Positions 54,010 to 64,000 of a DNA stretch of 64,000 nucleotides are shown piece after piece. The translations under genes were made by a program, and so were the position numbers. The number at the start of each line of letters is the position of its first letter. The stretch's first letter is position 1. Under the pieces are notes generated by a model. It was given only the letters and a program-made list of their open reading frames with translations, ran no database searches and was not told the DNA's origin. The DNA comes from Simmondsia chinensis (taxonomy: Eukaryota > Streptophyta > Magnoliopsida > Caryophyllales > Simmondsiaceae), in NCBI GenBank assembly GCA_018398585.1, contig JAGTTD010000005.1, forward strand, positions 7,495,355-7,559,354, given 5' to 3'.

Positions 54010-54545
54010 ACCGAAGGCAGCGCAAAGGAGGCTCGAGGGCTTGTTAAGGAAGGCGGAAAGGGCCGACGAAGGGGGGAAACCGAAAGGCCTTTTTTGGTCC
54101 CCCCTGAGCCGGGGGGTGCTTGTGGGGAGGGTGTGCCACGACGAAACAAGGGAATGAAAGGCCGCTTGGCGTTTTAACCAAAAGAACTTCTTGCGCAATT
54201 CATGCCTTTCTGTTTTTATGACCAGAAAGAACGAGCCAATAACTCGAACGCGTTCGGTCTGTTTTTTGAGCACTTCCTTGCCTTAGGTCAATCAGGTCCT
54301 TCCCTGATGTGAGATGGATCCAGAAAAAGGGGGGTTCTATGCCTCCTGCCCTCCAAACAGTATGGGAGCCTTTCAGCTCGTACTGCTCACACTCCTAGAT
54401 CTTCACGGCACCTCCTCCCCCATAGTGTGAGCTGGGTTCATGTTGGCGATTTCTGATGTGAATTCGATCAGAGCCGATTGGATCTGATCCTTATGCGAGA
54501 AGATTTGGAGCTTTCTGGGGATCGGAAATCGATCTCATCTGGGAA
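54010..54545. other. GC-rich foreign block within the decayed Copia, possibly organelle DNA
   Basis: Composition changes sharply: purine-rich runs (GGAAAGGGCCGACGAAGGGG), unlike the flanking Copia text. Words such as CAGCTCGTACTGCTCACACT recall plant mitochondrial intergenic DNA, but I cannot confirm this without a search. The minus-strand frame 53980-54273 spans part of the block and has no domain I recognise. Copia sequence resumes near 54590. Confidence 0.35.
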
Positions 54546-54689
54546 ATAATCTCATTTTTAATGCGAAAATGGTTAATAATGCTGCCCAAACTAAATATCT
54601 ACCCAATCACAACAACCACCCGCCCCTCCGCATAGCCCACACAAACTCCGCACTCCGACCTAACACTACAAAAAAATCACTTTTCTGGC

Positions 54690-57315
54690 CGCAATGGGAA
54701 CAATCGTGGTGACAACCAAAACAGGCTGCGCCCTTAATGTGAAATTTTTCAAAAACCTGGTCACTCTACCTTTGACTGCTACAATCGATTCAATCACACT
54801 TATTCTTCAGATAAGGCTACCAAGGTATTGGAAATGATTGCCTTTTCCAACCCCTTAGCTGATCTAGGATAGTATGTGGACTCGGGTGCCTCAAACCACC
54901 TGCTGATTTCAACAATCTCTCCGCTCATACTGAATACCAAGGCACTGATACAATTCAAGTTGGTAATGGTACGCTTCTACATATTTCTCATACGGGCACT
55001 ATGCTTACTACCACTAACGGCACTATTTTATACCACAAACTCTTTATGTTCCCAAGCTAAACAAAAATTTACTCAATGTTTCACAACTAACCAAAAACAA
55101 TAATGTGTCTATGGAATATCATACTAACTATTGTCTTATGAAGAATATGTAGGGGCAAGTACTTCTTCGGCGCATGCTTGATCACGAGCTCTACAGGGTC
55201 GCAGGCAACACATCCTCATCCTCATCCTCATCCAAACCAGTTTTTTTCATTTTTAGGTGAATGCACTTCTCTCTAATGGCACAATCGCTTGGGCCATCTA
55301 AACGAGAAAGTGATTTGTAAATTAGTCTTTAGCTTTAGTTTACCCTCGTTTTCCAATAAGGCTATGGTGGTATGTGGGGCATGTCAACTGAGTAAACGCC
55401 ATCGTTAGCATTTACCCTCTTCTCATGCCCCTTCTACCTTTGCCCTGTAACTTAATTTATTCTGTATGGGCCCCGCCCTAGTTTCTTCACTTAGTGGTAA
55501 TTTTTATTTTGTTCACTTTGTCCATGATTTTACCAAATATGTGTGGATCTATTTTATGACTATGAAATCTCAAGTTTTTGATATTTTTTGTCATTTTCAT
55601 ACCATGGTCAAAACACAATTTAATCCACAATCAGAAATGTCCAAACAAATTGGGGGGGCGATATCGACATGTTTCTCAGTTCCTTTATTCTCTAGGAATT
55701 AATCATAGAGTCTCGTGCCCACATACTCAACAATGAAACGGGGCAGTTGAAAGATGAAATTGAGATATTGTTGAAAAAGGGCTCTCTTTACTTGCCTATG
55801 CATCTCTCCCTATTAAATCTTGGGAAATGCTTTTTGGAGTGCTATTGAACTCATGAATATACTTTTCAGTCTAATTTTAAACTGTCAGTCATCCTATCAA
55901 AAATTATGTAGTCCTACACATAACTACGATTTTCGTAGAATGTTGGTGTTTATGTTATCTTTTCCTTCATCCTTATAATAACAATAAACTCAATTTTCGA
56001 TCTAGTACCAAACACAAGGGTTATATATGTCTTCATATTCCCTCTCATCTAGTCTACATTGCACGACATGTTGTGTTAGATGAATCCACATTTCCATATG
56101 AGTCTATGATTTCTCTATCTACAAGTCATAACTCACATGCTTCCTTCTCTCCTCTTATGTCACTTCTTCAAATAGCAGCATCACCTCCTCCCGGTCTGCC
56201 TCCCTTGGTAACTGAAACTCCACCGTCCACCACTCTCCCTCCTTTGTCCCCACCATCGTTGCGTGCTTCTCCTGCCTCGGGTCCACTAGTCAAGACTGCT
56301 CAAGAAGGTATGTCTGCTCCTCCTCTAGTAATTCCATGTTCACACTTCCACAATGTCCTCTCATCCCAAGGTCACCTGCTCCCACACCAATTCTTTTAAA
56401 CGAAATGCCGTCACCGCTACCCGACGTCCAATGTCCATTACCTCCACTGAAAATGAACTTTCCACATATATTGAGGCTTTCAAATCATCTCATTGGCATC
56501 AAGCCATGCATGTCGAGGCGGCTTCTCTACATTGAACCTCCACATGGACACCCCAACCCCCGCGTGCGCGCGCGCGATAATATAGTGGGTTGTAAAGTTG
56601 AATGCTAAAATGCTTGATTTGTGCTAAGGCATATGATTAGGAAGAGGGAATTGATTTTTTGTAACATCTAGTTCTGTGGTTAAACCCACTACCATTCATC
56701 TTGTTCTAACACTTGCAGCTACATTTGGTTGGTCCACGCCCCAACTTGATGTTGACAACGATTTTCTTAATGGTGGACTTTTTGATATCGTTTTCATGCA
56801 CCAACCACCGGGATATTGTGATGCACGTTTTCTTGATTGTGTGTGTTGTCTTTAGAAGGCTTTATATTCCCTTAAATAGGAGCCTCACACATGGTTTCAC
56901 AAACTCAAGGATTTCTAACTTCAACATGATTTTCATGGTTATTGTTTGGATTCTTTATTATTTGTTCACAAAACGGGGTCACAACTAATATATCTCTTGG
57001 TTTATGTTGATGATATTATCATTATTAGCAACATCTTTGAATTTATTAACAATTTCATTCATGATCTGCATTGCACTTTTGCTCTCAAGGATCTCAGTCC
57101 TTTGAACTTCTTCCTTGGCATTCAAGTTGTCCGCAATTCTAGTGGGGATTTTTTGCTTCAATTGAAGTACATTACCAATATATTGGTTCGAACCAAGATG
57201 GATGGTGCCAAACCTATCTCCACGCATGCATATGGTCATCTTCGCTCTCCCACAATGGTGATCCTATGAATGATCCAAGTGTCTATCGTAGCGTGGTTGG
57301 TGCTCTTCAATATGC
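54690..57315 (+). pseudogene. Copia pol: zinc knuckle, protease, integrase, reverse transcriptase fragments
   Basis: In order: a zinc-knuckle relic (KPGHSTFDCYNRF near 54760); protease DSGASNHL at 54879; a GAG-pre-integrase relic near 55270-55310; part of the integrase core (FYFVHFVHDFTKYVWIYF, 55500-55555); a Pro/Ser-rich linker (56160-56320); and reverse transcriptase from about 56790, with the catalytic YVDD box at 57003-57014 in LLVYVDDIIIIS and FALKDLSPLNFFLGIQ after it. Stops and frameshifts are frequent. The sequence ends at about 57315 where a MITE begins, before RNase H. Confidence 0.8.
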
Positions 57316-57319
57316 TACT

Positions 57320-58360
57320 ATCATAAAAAATGACTTAATGATATAAATTAACTAATAACTGATCAAGATAGTGAAAGGTGGTGAGTGTAGCGACTTATGG
57401 AGGTAAAAGGGGTGGCGGTAGCTGTGGGTGGTAATAAAAGTGAAAGTGGGCCTGTTTGACTTAGCTTTAGCTTATACTAGGAAAATATTGCTTTTTTTTT
57501 ATGAAAAAAATATTTTTCTGAGATATGGAAAGTGTCCGACAACCATAAAAAAGTGCTGTTATCAAAAGCAAAAGCAAAAATTTGGTGTTTCTTCTTTAAG
57601 TTTGTTAATATATTTAAAAAACACTTTATATATTTGAAAAATAATTTATATATTTAAAAAAAGTTTTTGTATCTTAAAAATACATTAAATATGAAAAAAT
57701 ATTTAATAATTAATATTATTTTATAATATACAACAATATTTTAAATATTTGAAAAAATATTTTTAATTTTTTTCAAAAACTAAATATTTTTAAAATATTG
57801 AAAAAATATTTTAAAGCATTAAAAATTAGTTTGTTTAAGTATTTAGAAGATATTTTATATATTTAAAAAATATTTAAAAAATAAAAATGGTTAATATTTA
57901 AAAAATATATTAAATATTTAAAATGGTTTTTGGGTAATTGTTTTCAACTATAAAATACTTCTGTTAATGACTTTTTTGTTAATTTTATAAAAAAATACTT
58001 TTTTAAACATTGGCCAAATACTCACAATATTACAATAAACGCTTCTTTATTGATTGAGTCAAACATAAACTGCTTATTCAAAACAGTACTTTTTACAAAA
58101 ATGCTTTTACAAAAAGTTCTTCTGAAAAAAGCTATTTTTTTACAATAATGTCAAACAAGCCCTAAAACATGTTTTTTAAATAAGCTATAAAAGAGATCCA
58201 ATTTTATATTTTTTTCTACTTATTTATAATACTTTTTATCTTCCTATTTAAGTTGTAAAAAAGATGTAAGCGATTTTTTCTGTCAATCAAACGCAAACCT
58301 TACAGCCAATTAGAATTTTTTCACAACATTTAGCGTTAAATAGTTGAGCCAAACACAGTC
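57320..58360. mobile_element. Tourist-like MITE, copy C, 5'-truncated and interrupted
   Basis: The left part (57320-57447: CATAAAAAATGACTTAATGA, GTGAAAGGTGGTGAGTGTAG) and right part (58163-58360, ending CCAAACACAGTC before TTA) match internal and terminal text of 40619-41199. The left terminus is missing at the Copia junction. A second MITE (57448-58162) sits in the middle. Confidence 0.65.
57448..58162. mobile_element. Nested MITE with GGGCCTGTTTGAC ends
   Basis: 715 bp with inverted ends GGGCCTGTTTGAC and GTCAAACAAGCCC and a very AT-rich interior of TTTAAAAAATATT units. The flanks do not show an exact duplication, so the superfamily (Harbinger or hAT) is unsettled. It lies wholly within copy C of the Tourist-like family. 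Confidence 0.65.
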
Positions 58361-58679
58361 TTAGACTTCTCCAAACATAATAGATTTTTAAGCTATTGTT
58401 TTTGCTTTATAATGATACTTTTTAGCCACTAAATGTATGATGAATACAGCTTGCTAGAGGATTAGGTTGAGGGATTTAAGCCCCTTGTTGATGTCAATGT
58501 CGTACTACTATATATTAAATAATTACAAGCACGACTAATACTTTGTCTTTTTTCCATAATATTCAAAATTTAATTAATTACATAAATTAAAGTTGGGGCC
58601 CTTTTTAATTGTGGTATCACCAATTTTACTATAAATGGAATAGTAAAACACCATACACATCTTGTCAGTGCACCAACTT

Positions 58680-58745
58680 TTTCAAAAATTTAAACTAATT
58701 GATAAAAATTTGTAATTGATTTTGTACTCTAACATGAATTCTTAT
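58680..58745. repeat. Dispersed repeat family fragment
   Basis: TTTAAACTAATTGATAAAAA and TGATTTTGTACTCTAACATG match the family seen at 45085-45310. Confidence 0.3.
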
Positions 58746-58789
58746 GCAAATGTCTACTGGTTGGGCGTGAAGCATGAATATTACATAGA

Positions 58790-59290
58790 CCCACATTTTT
58801 TTCATTAATTAGCGACAGAATCGCCATACAAAGAAGGAAACTCGAGCAAGTGAGCCCCAGGTCAACCCGTAAAAGGACGGGGAACAAAACAACAGGAACA
58901 GAGCAAACAGGAAAAATAAGCAAAAAACAGACAAAAACAAGCCTGCACTAAGAGCCTCAAAAAACCACTAGGGAGGACTCGGAAATAGGACAAGCCAAAA
59001 GACAAGGAAAAAAGACAGTCAAGCCACAAATCTATCGATGCAAAGCACTCAGCATAAGCGGATCATGGCCGTCAAAGCCCAACCCCTAGTCTTTTCCCCA
59101 TCTCCAACGTACGCTCTGCAGCAAGGATCTTACCGGCATCTTTAACACTATCGTCCCTTTTCACCAGATTTCTCTCTGTTTTTTTTTGTCAGAGGCCTTC
59201 ACAGACCTCTTCATGTTGTTCTCGGGTGATATGCCGTTTAGGAAATCTGGTATCTTCTACCTAGCTTGCTCTTTCATCTTGTGCTTGTAT
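58790..59290 (-). mobile_element. LINE ORF1 C-terminus plus 3' UTR relic, copy 3
   Basis: The minus strand from about 59290 reads ORF1-like sequence, with KDAGKILAAERTLEMGKRLG-type text near 59140-59080. It is followed without ORF2 by GGCTTGTCCTATTTCCGAGT, CCTCCCTAGTGG, GAGGCTCTTAGTG, CTGTTGTTTTGTTCCCCGTC and the end GTCGCTAATTAATGAAAAAA. It matches copies at 3405-3715 and 28960-29460 across the ORF1/3' UTR junction. Confidence 0.55.
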
Positions 59291-59294
59291 CTCA

Positions 59295-59990
59295 AAAGCT
59301 TAAAGTAATGGGTGAAGGCCTATGAATGGTTAGTTTTACATTCTAACACTTTGAAGAGCAATCAACCGAGGTAATACGAAGGAGTCTCGTTTGTCATGAA
59401 ATTTGAAAATTTCATTTGTCTTGGAAAATAAACGTAAATGAGAAACCAAAATATAACTTGCGTACAAACCAAAGTGAACTCAATGTCGGCTTACAGAAGC
59501 TTGAGATTTACCAAAGAAATAGCAAAAACAAATAGAAATTAAATAGAGCGTAATGGAAAGATCAAACCGATGTATTGCTGGGTCGTGGAGAGCTCTAGCT
59601 CTACCAAATAAGAAATAGTCTTGAGCCCTAGCTCTAGTTTGACTTGTAAAAATAAAAGCCCGAATTAGAAAAAATCCACACTACAGCGTACCGTGTCTGC
59701 CGACCAGCTCTGCTCTAGTCCTAGAAGACTGTACTAGATCAAATGTATGGGGGTATATAAAGTGGCTTACCCACCTATAGTCTTCTTATATGGAACTAAA
59801 GTATTTATACATGTTGAACAAAATTAAAGCACCTAATCTCCAAATATCAACCATTTGTAATACAGTGGCTTGAGATGCAATGACTATATTCACTTGTCAT
59901 AAACCTTAAAACTGTTGTAGTTTCCATGGACCAAGATCAACCCTTCTCATACCGACACTTCACCACAAGGTTCACCTTGACTACCAACAG
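59295..59990. other. Unassigned sequence
   Basis: A TATATAAAGTGGC word at 59753-59765 and A-rich blocks could belong to an LTR or promoter, but no repeat partner or coding frame supports either. Confidence 0.3.
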
Positions 59991-59997
59991 CAATAAC

Positions 59998-60186
59998 TAG
60001 GGGTGAGTTGAACCCAAACTCGTGTGGCTCGAGGCTCGCCTTGCCTTAGCTTGATTAGGCTCGGGCTCGACTTGTTAAGTTAAACAAGCTAGCTCAACTC
60101 GACTCAAACTAAAAAAAAAAAAAAAAAAGGGTACCTTTTGAGCTTTATGATGCTTGCAAAGCCAACTCAACTCGTTTATACCCCTA
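59998..60186. mobile_element. hAT-like MITE
   Basis: Ends TAGGGGTGAGTTGAAC and ...AACTCGTTTATACCCCTA are inverted repeats, and the interior repeats GCTCGAGGCTCG-like words and has an 18-A run. The flanks GCAATAAC and AACATAAC share only their last five bases, so the 8-bp duplication is eroded or the border is off by a base. The frame 60154-60390 is not a convincing gene. Confidence 0.5.
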
Positions 60187-60714
60187 AACATAACCTGCCA
60201 TATTGAGAACGATAAAACAATTTATTTGAAAAAGGCGAAGATTTTGGTCAAGTTGTGGGGTCTACCATTACCCTCAAACAGGTTTCAATGTTTGACAAAA
60301 AGAACGAAGGATTTTTTTGTTTATAACGATCCACTATATGAACGGAAGACAAGGAGAGATATCATTAAGTGGCTAATTCAATGCTCATAAAAGGTACAAT
60401 GATAAAATATCACAGATCACACGAAGTCCATACCATTATCGTTCAGATATTCTAACGACTCATAGACTAGGTACGTTAGACAAGATTCCCACATTAAAAT
60501 TAAAGCTACCACCCGCCGCCACTATAGACCTGAAAGTTGTAGTCTGCCACCATCAGCCACCGCCACAATTAGACTTCGTCGCAGGGGTCTGCCCACTTTC
60601 ACCCACCACTACAGCCTGCTACAATCTATAATGACTTGGATGCGCTGTGATCTATTCAATTACCATGGTGCATTACCGCTATCCCTCATTATTAGTTGGT
60701 TTATATATATATAT

Positions 60715-61212
60715 ACTGATGTACCCCAAAGTTTAAACATTTTATTACTTATGTACTCTAAAATTTTAAAATTTTATTAATAAAGTACCCTTTTGTCGAA
60801 ATTTAATATATTTTTGTTGTAAAATGTTGAAATAGAACATGATTCTCGTAATGTATTAGTATTTTTATTAAAGTTTGAAGATTTTTCTGCCATAAAATGT
60901 TAACATAACACATAATTCCAGCAATATTTGGGTACTTTAAATCAACATTCGGTATTTTTTTTATCATAATTTGTTGAAGTTTTGCAAAAATATTGGCATG
61001 ACTTATATATATAAATATTATCGTAATTATGAATTATGTTAAAAAATTTGTATAAAATTGGTTAGATTTTTACAAAATTAATCGAATTTTGATATAAGTT
61101 ACCTAGGTAATAAAATTTTAAAATCTCATTGTACTTTATTGTATATATTAAAATGTCAAAGTATCTAGGTGATGAATGTTCAAAACTCAGCGTATCTAAC
61201 TAATAATTTCCT
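60715..61212. repeat. Palindromic MITE family copy
   Basis: GATGTACCCCAAAGTTTAAA at the left mirrors CAAAACTCAGCGTATCTAAC at the right. Internal TTGTAAAATGTTGAAATAG and ATTATCGTAATTATGAATTA words match 10870-11430. Confidence 0.5.
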
Positions 61213-61879
61213 TTATTCTAATTATTTAGAGCCCAAGAGACATAAATAAATTTGGGCCGGAAGGAGTGCTGGCTGGGGGCCCATCAAAGCCCAATTTATA
61301 TTCTGGTGTTTCCTTTGGGCTTCTGGTCTAAATTGGGCCACATGGATGTTTTCTTTTTCTCTTTTTTATAAATAAGTGCGTACGAGAGGATTCAAATAGA
61401 ATCTCTCTCTCTCTCTGTTTATTTTATTTATTTATTTTTTTAATCTTATAGTTTTTCTGTGTAACATAAAATACGGATTTTTTTTTTCCGAAAACACCAA
61501 AATTTTAGGTGCAATTTCAAAAAATAGTCTAGACTTTTTAACTTTTTAATGTTACAACTAAACTTTGCAAAATTTTTCAATGTCACACCTTAATATGATG
61601 TTGTTAATATCCATTAGCATTGATGATGTGGCATTTTGAAAATAATGAGAAAATAATTAAAAAAATTGAATTTAAATTAAAATAGAGAATTTTTTTTAAA
61701 TATGTAAAATTAAAATATTTAGAAAAATCCATCTACTCTGATATGGGCCAATGGTTGATCCGGGGACTCTTGTTTGACCAACAGTGTCATCGAAAAGAGG
61801 AATGCATTTGAATTTGTTGCATTAAGGGCCTCCTTGTTGAATGTTGGAGCAATTGGACATAAACTGGTGAATCTTGTAT

Positions 61880-62200
61880 AATCTCACGTGTAGGAGGGAG
61901 TGTTGAAGACTCCACGTGAGTCTTGTATGGCCTCACATCAGTGGGTTAATCTATTTAATATTAATTAGTTTTACAATGGATCCCCATTCGAGCTTTTAAA
62001 TAGATTGCATGTGTGCCAAGTTTGTAAATTGGGCTTAAAGGCCCAATGCAATTTACCACTATTAATCCATATTCAATTCTTTAAAAATACAACCAGCCCA
62101 AATAGAAGGTAAACGAGATTACTTCATAAAAGCCCATTTCGAATCAATATCTACTCGGTATAAGAAATACCAAACAGTTATCAAAACCCATTTAATTTAT
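61880..62200 (+). other. Possible start of a 3' LTR
   Basis: The purine tract AGGAGGGAG is directly followed by TGTTGAAGACTCCACGTGAG at 61902, the arrangement expected at a polypurine tract and 3' LTR border. No downstream border or upstream partner was found. The interval also contains TGGGCC-type sites and a GCCCAATG word. Confidence 0.25.
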
Positions 62201-62211
62201 AGTGTGTATTA

Positions 62212-63409
62212 AGCGTTTCGTTCATCTTATTTTATCTTTTTCTTTTTTAAAATTATTTACTTCCATAAGATCTGTTCATTTAAGATCTATACCTTTTTAA
62301 AATGGACTGTTTGGTTGTGCTGTATAAAGAGAACTTTTTCACAAAATAAAGTTTCTGGGTGCAAGTCAATAGGACAAAAAGAAGCTATCTATTATAATTA
62401 CAAAAAGTGACATAATAATATAAATTAACTAATAATAATAAGTAAAGAGAAAATTATGATAATGACTGATTATGGTGCTCGTGGGGGATGAGTGTAGCGA
62501 CCGATGAGGTTAAAATGGGTGTTAATAGGGGTGGGTAACGATGAAAAGTAAAAGTAGATCAAAGCGATGAGGATTTATTTTAATAGTCTTTTCAAAATAT
62601 TTTCTTGCAAAAAGCTGTGAAAAGAGTTCAATTTTACATCTTTTTTTGCTTAGTTATAAACTCAATTTTTTATCTTCTAATTAAAGTATAAAAAAGATTT
62701 AAGAAGACTTTTTGTTGAGGTAATCTTGACAAATATAATATACTATGATACCAATTTGTGAGGGAAACACTTGAACAAACTAATATACTCGGATATTAAT
62801 TTGTTAGTAAATTAATACCTCCTTAATGCGGAATTTAACACCCCAGAACAGGATTCGATTCAAATACTATAACTCACACAAAAGAAGTAAATAAAAGAGG
62901 TAAAAGAGAACAAGCGAAGAACACGGAGATTTACATGGAAACCCCTATTCAATCGAGAAGGGAGAAAACCATGGGCGGAGGTGGAGATTCTTTATTGAGT
63001 ATGAATAATAAAAAAATTACAACGACACTTCCTATGAACGAGATCTACGGAAAATTACTGAATCACTCCCTCTAAACTCTCATGATGCTCTCAAATCAAT
63101 GCGATGGCGGCTATCTTTCTTAATTGGATTGGATACTTAAAACAGAAGCCCTGAGGGTCTATTTATACTGAGGGAATTAGGTCACGTGTATTTGGGCTCC
63201 CGATCGATTGGCTCCCCTTTGCTGCTTCCATGCTCCAGCGCTGCACCTGATCGATTGGACATTGCCCGATCGATTGGCTTGCTTACGGTGAGACTTATAA
63301 CTAAATTACATAAATTTGAGGCATATTCCTAACACTTTTGTGTCAACCAAACACAAAATTGAGATTTGTCACAATTATAAATTTTTGAAAAGCTAAATCA
63401 AGCGCACCC
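62212..63409. mobile_element. Tourist-like MITE, copy D, split by a solo LTR
   Basis: Left end AGCGTTTCGTTCATCTTATT, right end ...AATCAAGCGCACCC, flanked by TTA (62209-62211, 63410-63412). Left and right parts (62212-62712, 63335-63409) follow the same order of internal words as 40619-41199. The 622-bp solo LTR at 62713-63334 interrupts it. Confidence 0.7.
62713..63334 (-). mobile_element. Solo LTR of the Copia family at 47958-51099, exact TSD
   Basis: Reverse-oriented LTR: the plus strand starts TGTTGAGGTAATCTTGACAA and ends ATTTGAGGCATATTCCTAACA, the complement of the left-LTR start TGTTAGGAATATGCCTCAAA. CTTTT flanks both sides (62708-62712, 63335-63339). It carries the same CGATCGATTGG palindrome region and CAATCGAGAAGGGAGAAAAC word. 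One LTR without an interior indicates loss of the element by LTR-LTR recombination. Confidence 0.9.
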
Positions 63410-63654
63410 TTAGTGGACGCTAGGCACAATTTAACACTGTCCAAATCTGACCAATTGAATAAATAGCTATTAACGTCCAAATTTCCAACAATTGTAAATC
63501 CACTTTTTAATTTTGATTTCCAAGTAAATGAGTCTAGTTGTTGAATAACGAATTATCCCAAAAATTTATACCGATGAATAAAGTTCTAAGAATAAATTAA
63601 CACACTAATATTGTCACTCATGCAAATATTATTGCACTTGAAGAATGGATAATA

Positions 63655-64000
63655 TACATGACCTCCCCGATCTGTTATTGAAGAAATTCAAAGACTTTTG
63701 GCTCGTTTTCTGTGGTCTAGTAGTATTAATAGAAGTAGAAGCATTCATCCCCGAGCCTGGAAGAGTATATGCATTCCAAGACGGAAGGGGGTGTGTTGGC
63801 CTCCGTCAATTAGAAGCTTGGAATGAGGTATGTTTTGCCAAATTGTTGCGGAAAGTTTTTGATAATGGTGAATCTCTTTGGGTAAAATGGATTCACAAGA
63901 AACACCAAACTATTTGGTCTATGACATATAAACCAAATAACTCTTTCACAAGGAAAATGATTCTTAACATCAGGGATAAACTTGTTGAGTGCATAGGATC
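63655..64000 (+). pseudogene. LINE reverse transcriptase C-terminal relic, runs off the window
   Basis: Short frames joined by a frameshift near 63790 read IEEIQRLLARFLWSSS, then HPRAWKSICIPRRKG, then LEAWNEVCFAKLLRKVFDN and GESLWVKWIHKK, the W-rich region after the reverse transcriptase domain of plant non-LTR elements (thumb / zf-RVT side). It continues past the window end. The upstream limit is unclear. Confidence 0.7.

Larger units (their letters stand above)
51182..57315 (+). mobile_element. Second Copia element, decayed, no LTRs recognised
   Basis: A primer-binding-like TGGTATCATAGCTCC (51182-51196) is followed by gag, protease, integrase and reverse transcriptase fragments in order. 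The first Copia element (47958-51099) lies within about 80 bases upstream, so it probably inserted into the LTR or leader of this one (47709-47957 plus 51105-51181). A hAT element interrupts gag, an unrelated GC-rich block follows, and the 3' end is cut at about 57315 by a MITE. No intact frame remains. Confidence 0.8.

Noticed and set aside
54664..54690. A second CACTA terminus (CACTACAAAAAAATCAC)
   Set aside because: No inverted partner, no subterminal repeats, and the Copia gag linker reads through the region. Probably chance.
60154..60390. 78-codon plus-strand gene
   Set aside because: Begins inside a hAT-like MITE, with no recognisable motif, promoter or splice structure.

Overview
The window is a piece of nuclear DNA from a flowering plant. 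It is AT-rich and packed with transposable elements. The only host protein gene I can assemble with confidence is a five-exon gene on the minus strand (16757-23803). It encodes a 582-residue cationic amino acid transporter of the plant CAT family, closest to Arabidopsis CAT6/CAT7 as I remember those proteins. All four introns have GT/AG borders, the phases join, and I see no break in the reading frame.

Layout. 1-16 kb is a mosaic of small non-autonomous elements: MITEs, SINE and LINE tails, LTR pieces, simple repeats and a perfect-length 111-bp tandem duplication. 16.4-25.1 kb is the transporter gene, with a small CACTA-like element just past its stop codon, element insertions in its introns, and a promoter-proximal block that is repeated about 1.1 kb further upstream. 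25.4-31.5 kb holds an RTE-type LINE 3' end, a tRNA-derived SINE, a short LTR retrotransposon (27063-28840), a LINE ORF1 relic and a 5S-headed SINE. 31616-38855 is a complete-ended CACTA (En/Spm) transposon of 7240 bp with a TAT target duplication, but both of its genes are broken. 38.9-47.4 kb is again mostly MITEs, SINEs and low-complexity DNA. 47.4-58.4 kb is a nest: a Copia element with both LTRs and an internal deletion sits beside the leader of a second, decayed Copia element. The second element's gag frame is split by a hAT transposon that itself carries a Gypsy-like LTR, and its pol gene is cut by a MITE. 58.7-64 kb holds another LINE ORF1/3' end relic, hAT-like and palindromic MITEs, a Harbinger-like MITE split by a solo LTR, and the start of a LINE reverse transcriptase relic that runs off the window.

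The most interesting observation is a SINE family seen in at least four places (about 9.7, 31.4, 42.4 and 43.5 kb). Its head is a recognisable 5S rRNA sequence with the internal promoter region, and its body and (TTG)n tail match the 3' end of an RTE-type LINE that is also present here (25471-26031). That is a plausible parasite-and-partner pair. Many exact target site duplications could be read by eye and fix element borders. They are 3 bp for CACTA and Harbinger-type, 5 bp for LTR elements, 8 bp for hAT, 9 bp for Mutator-type MITEs, and 8-18 bp for SINEs and LINEs. No rRNA operon, functional tRNA gene, CRISPR array or other intact host gene was seen.
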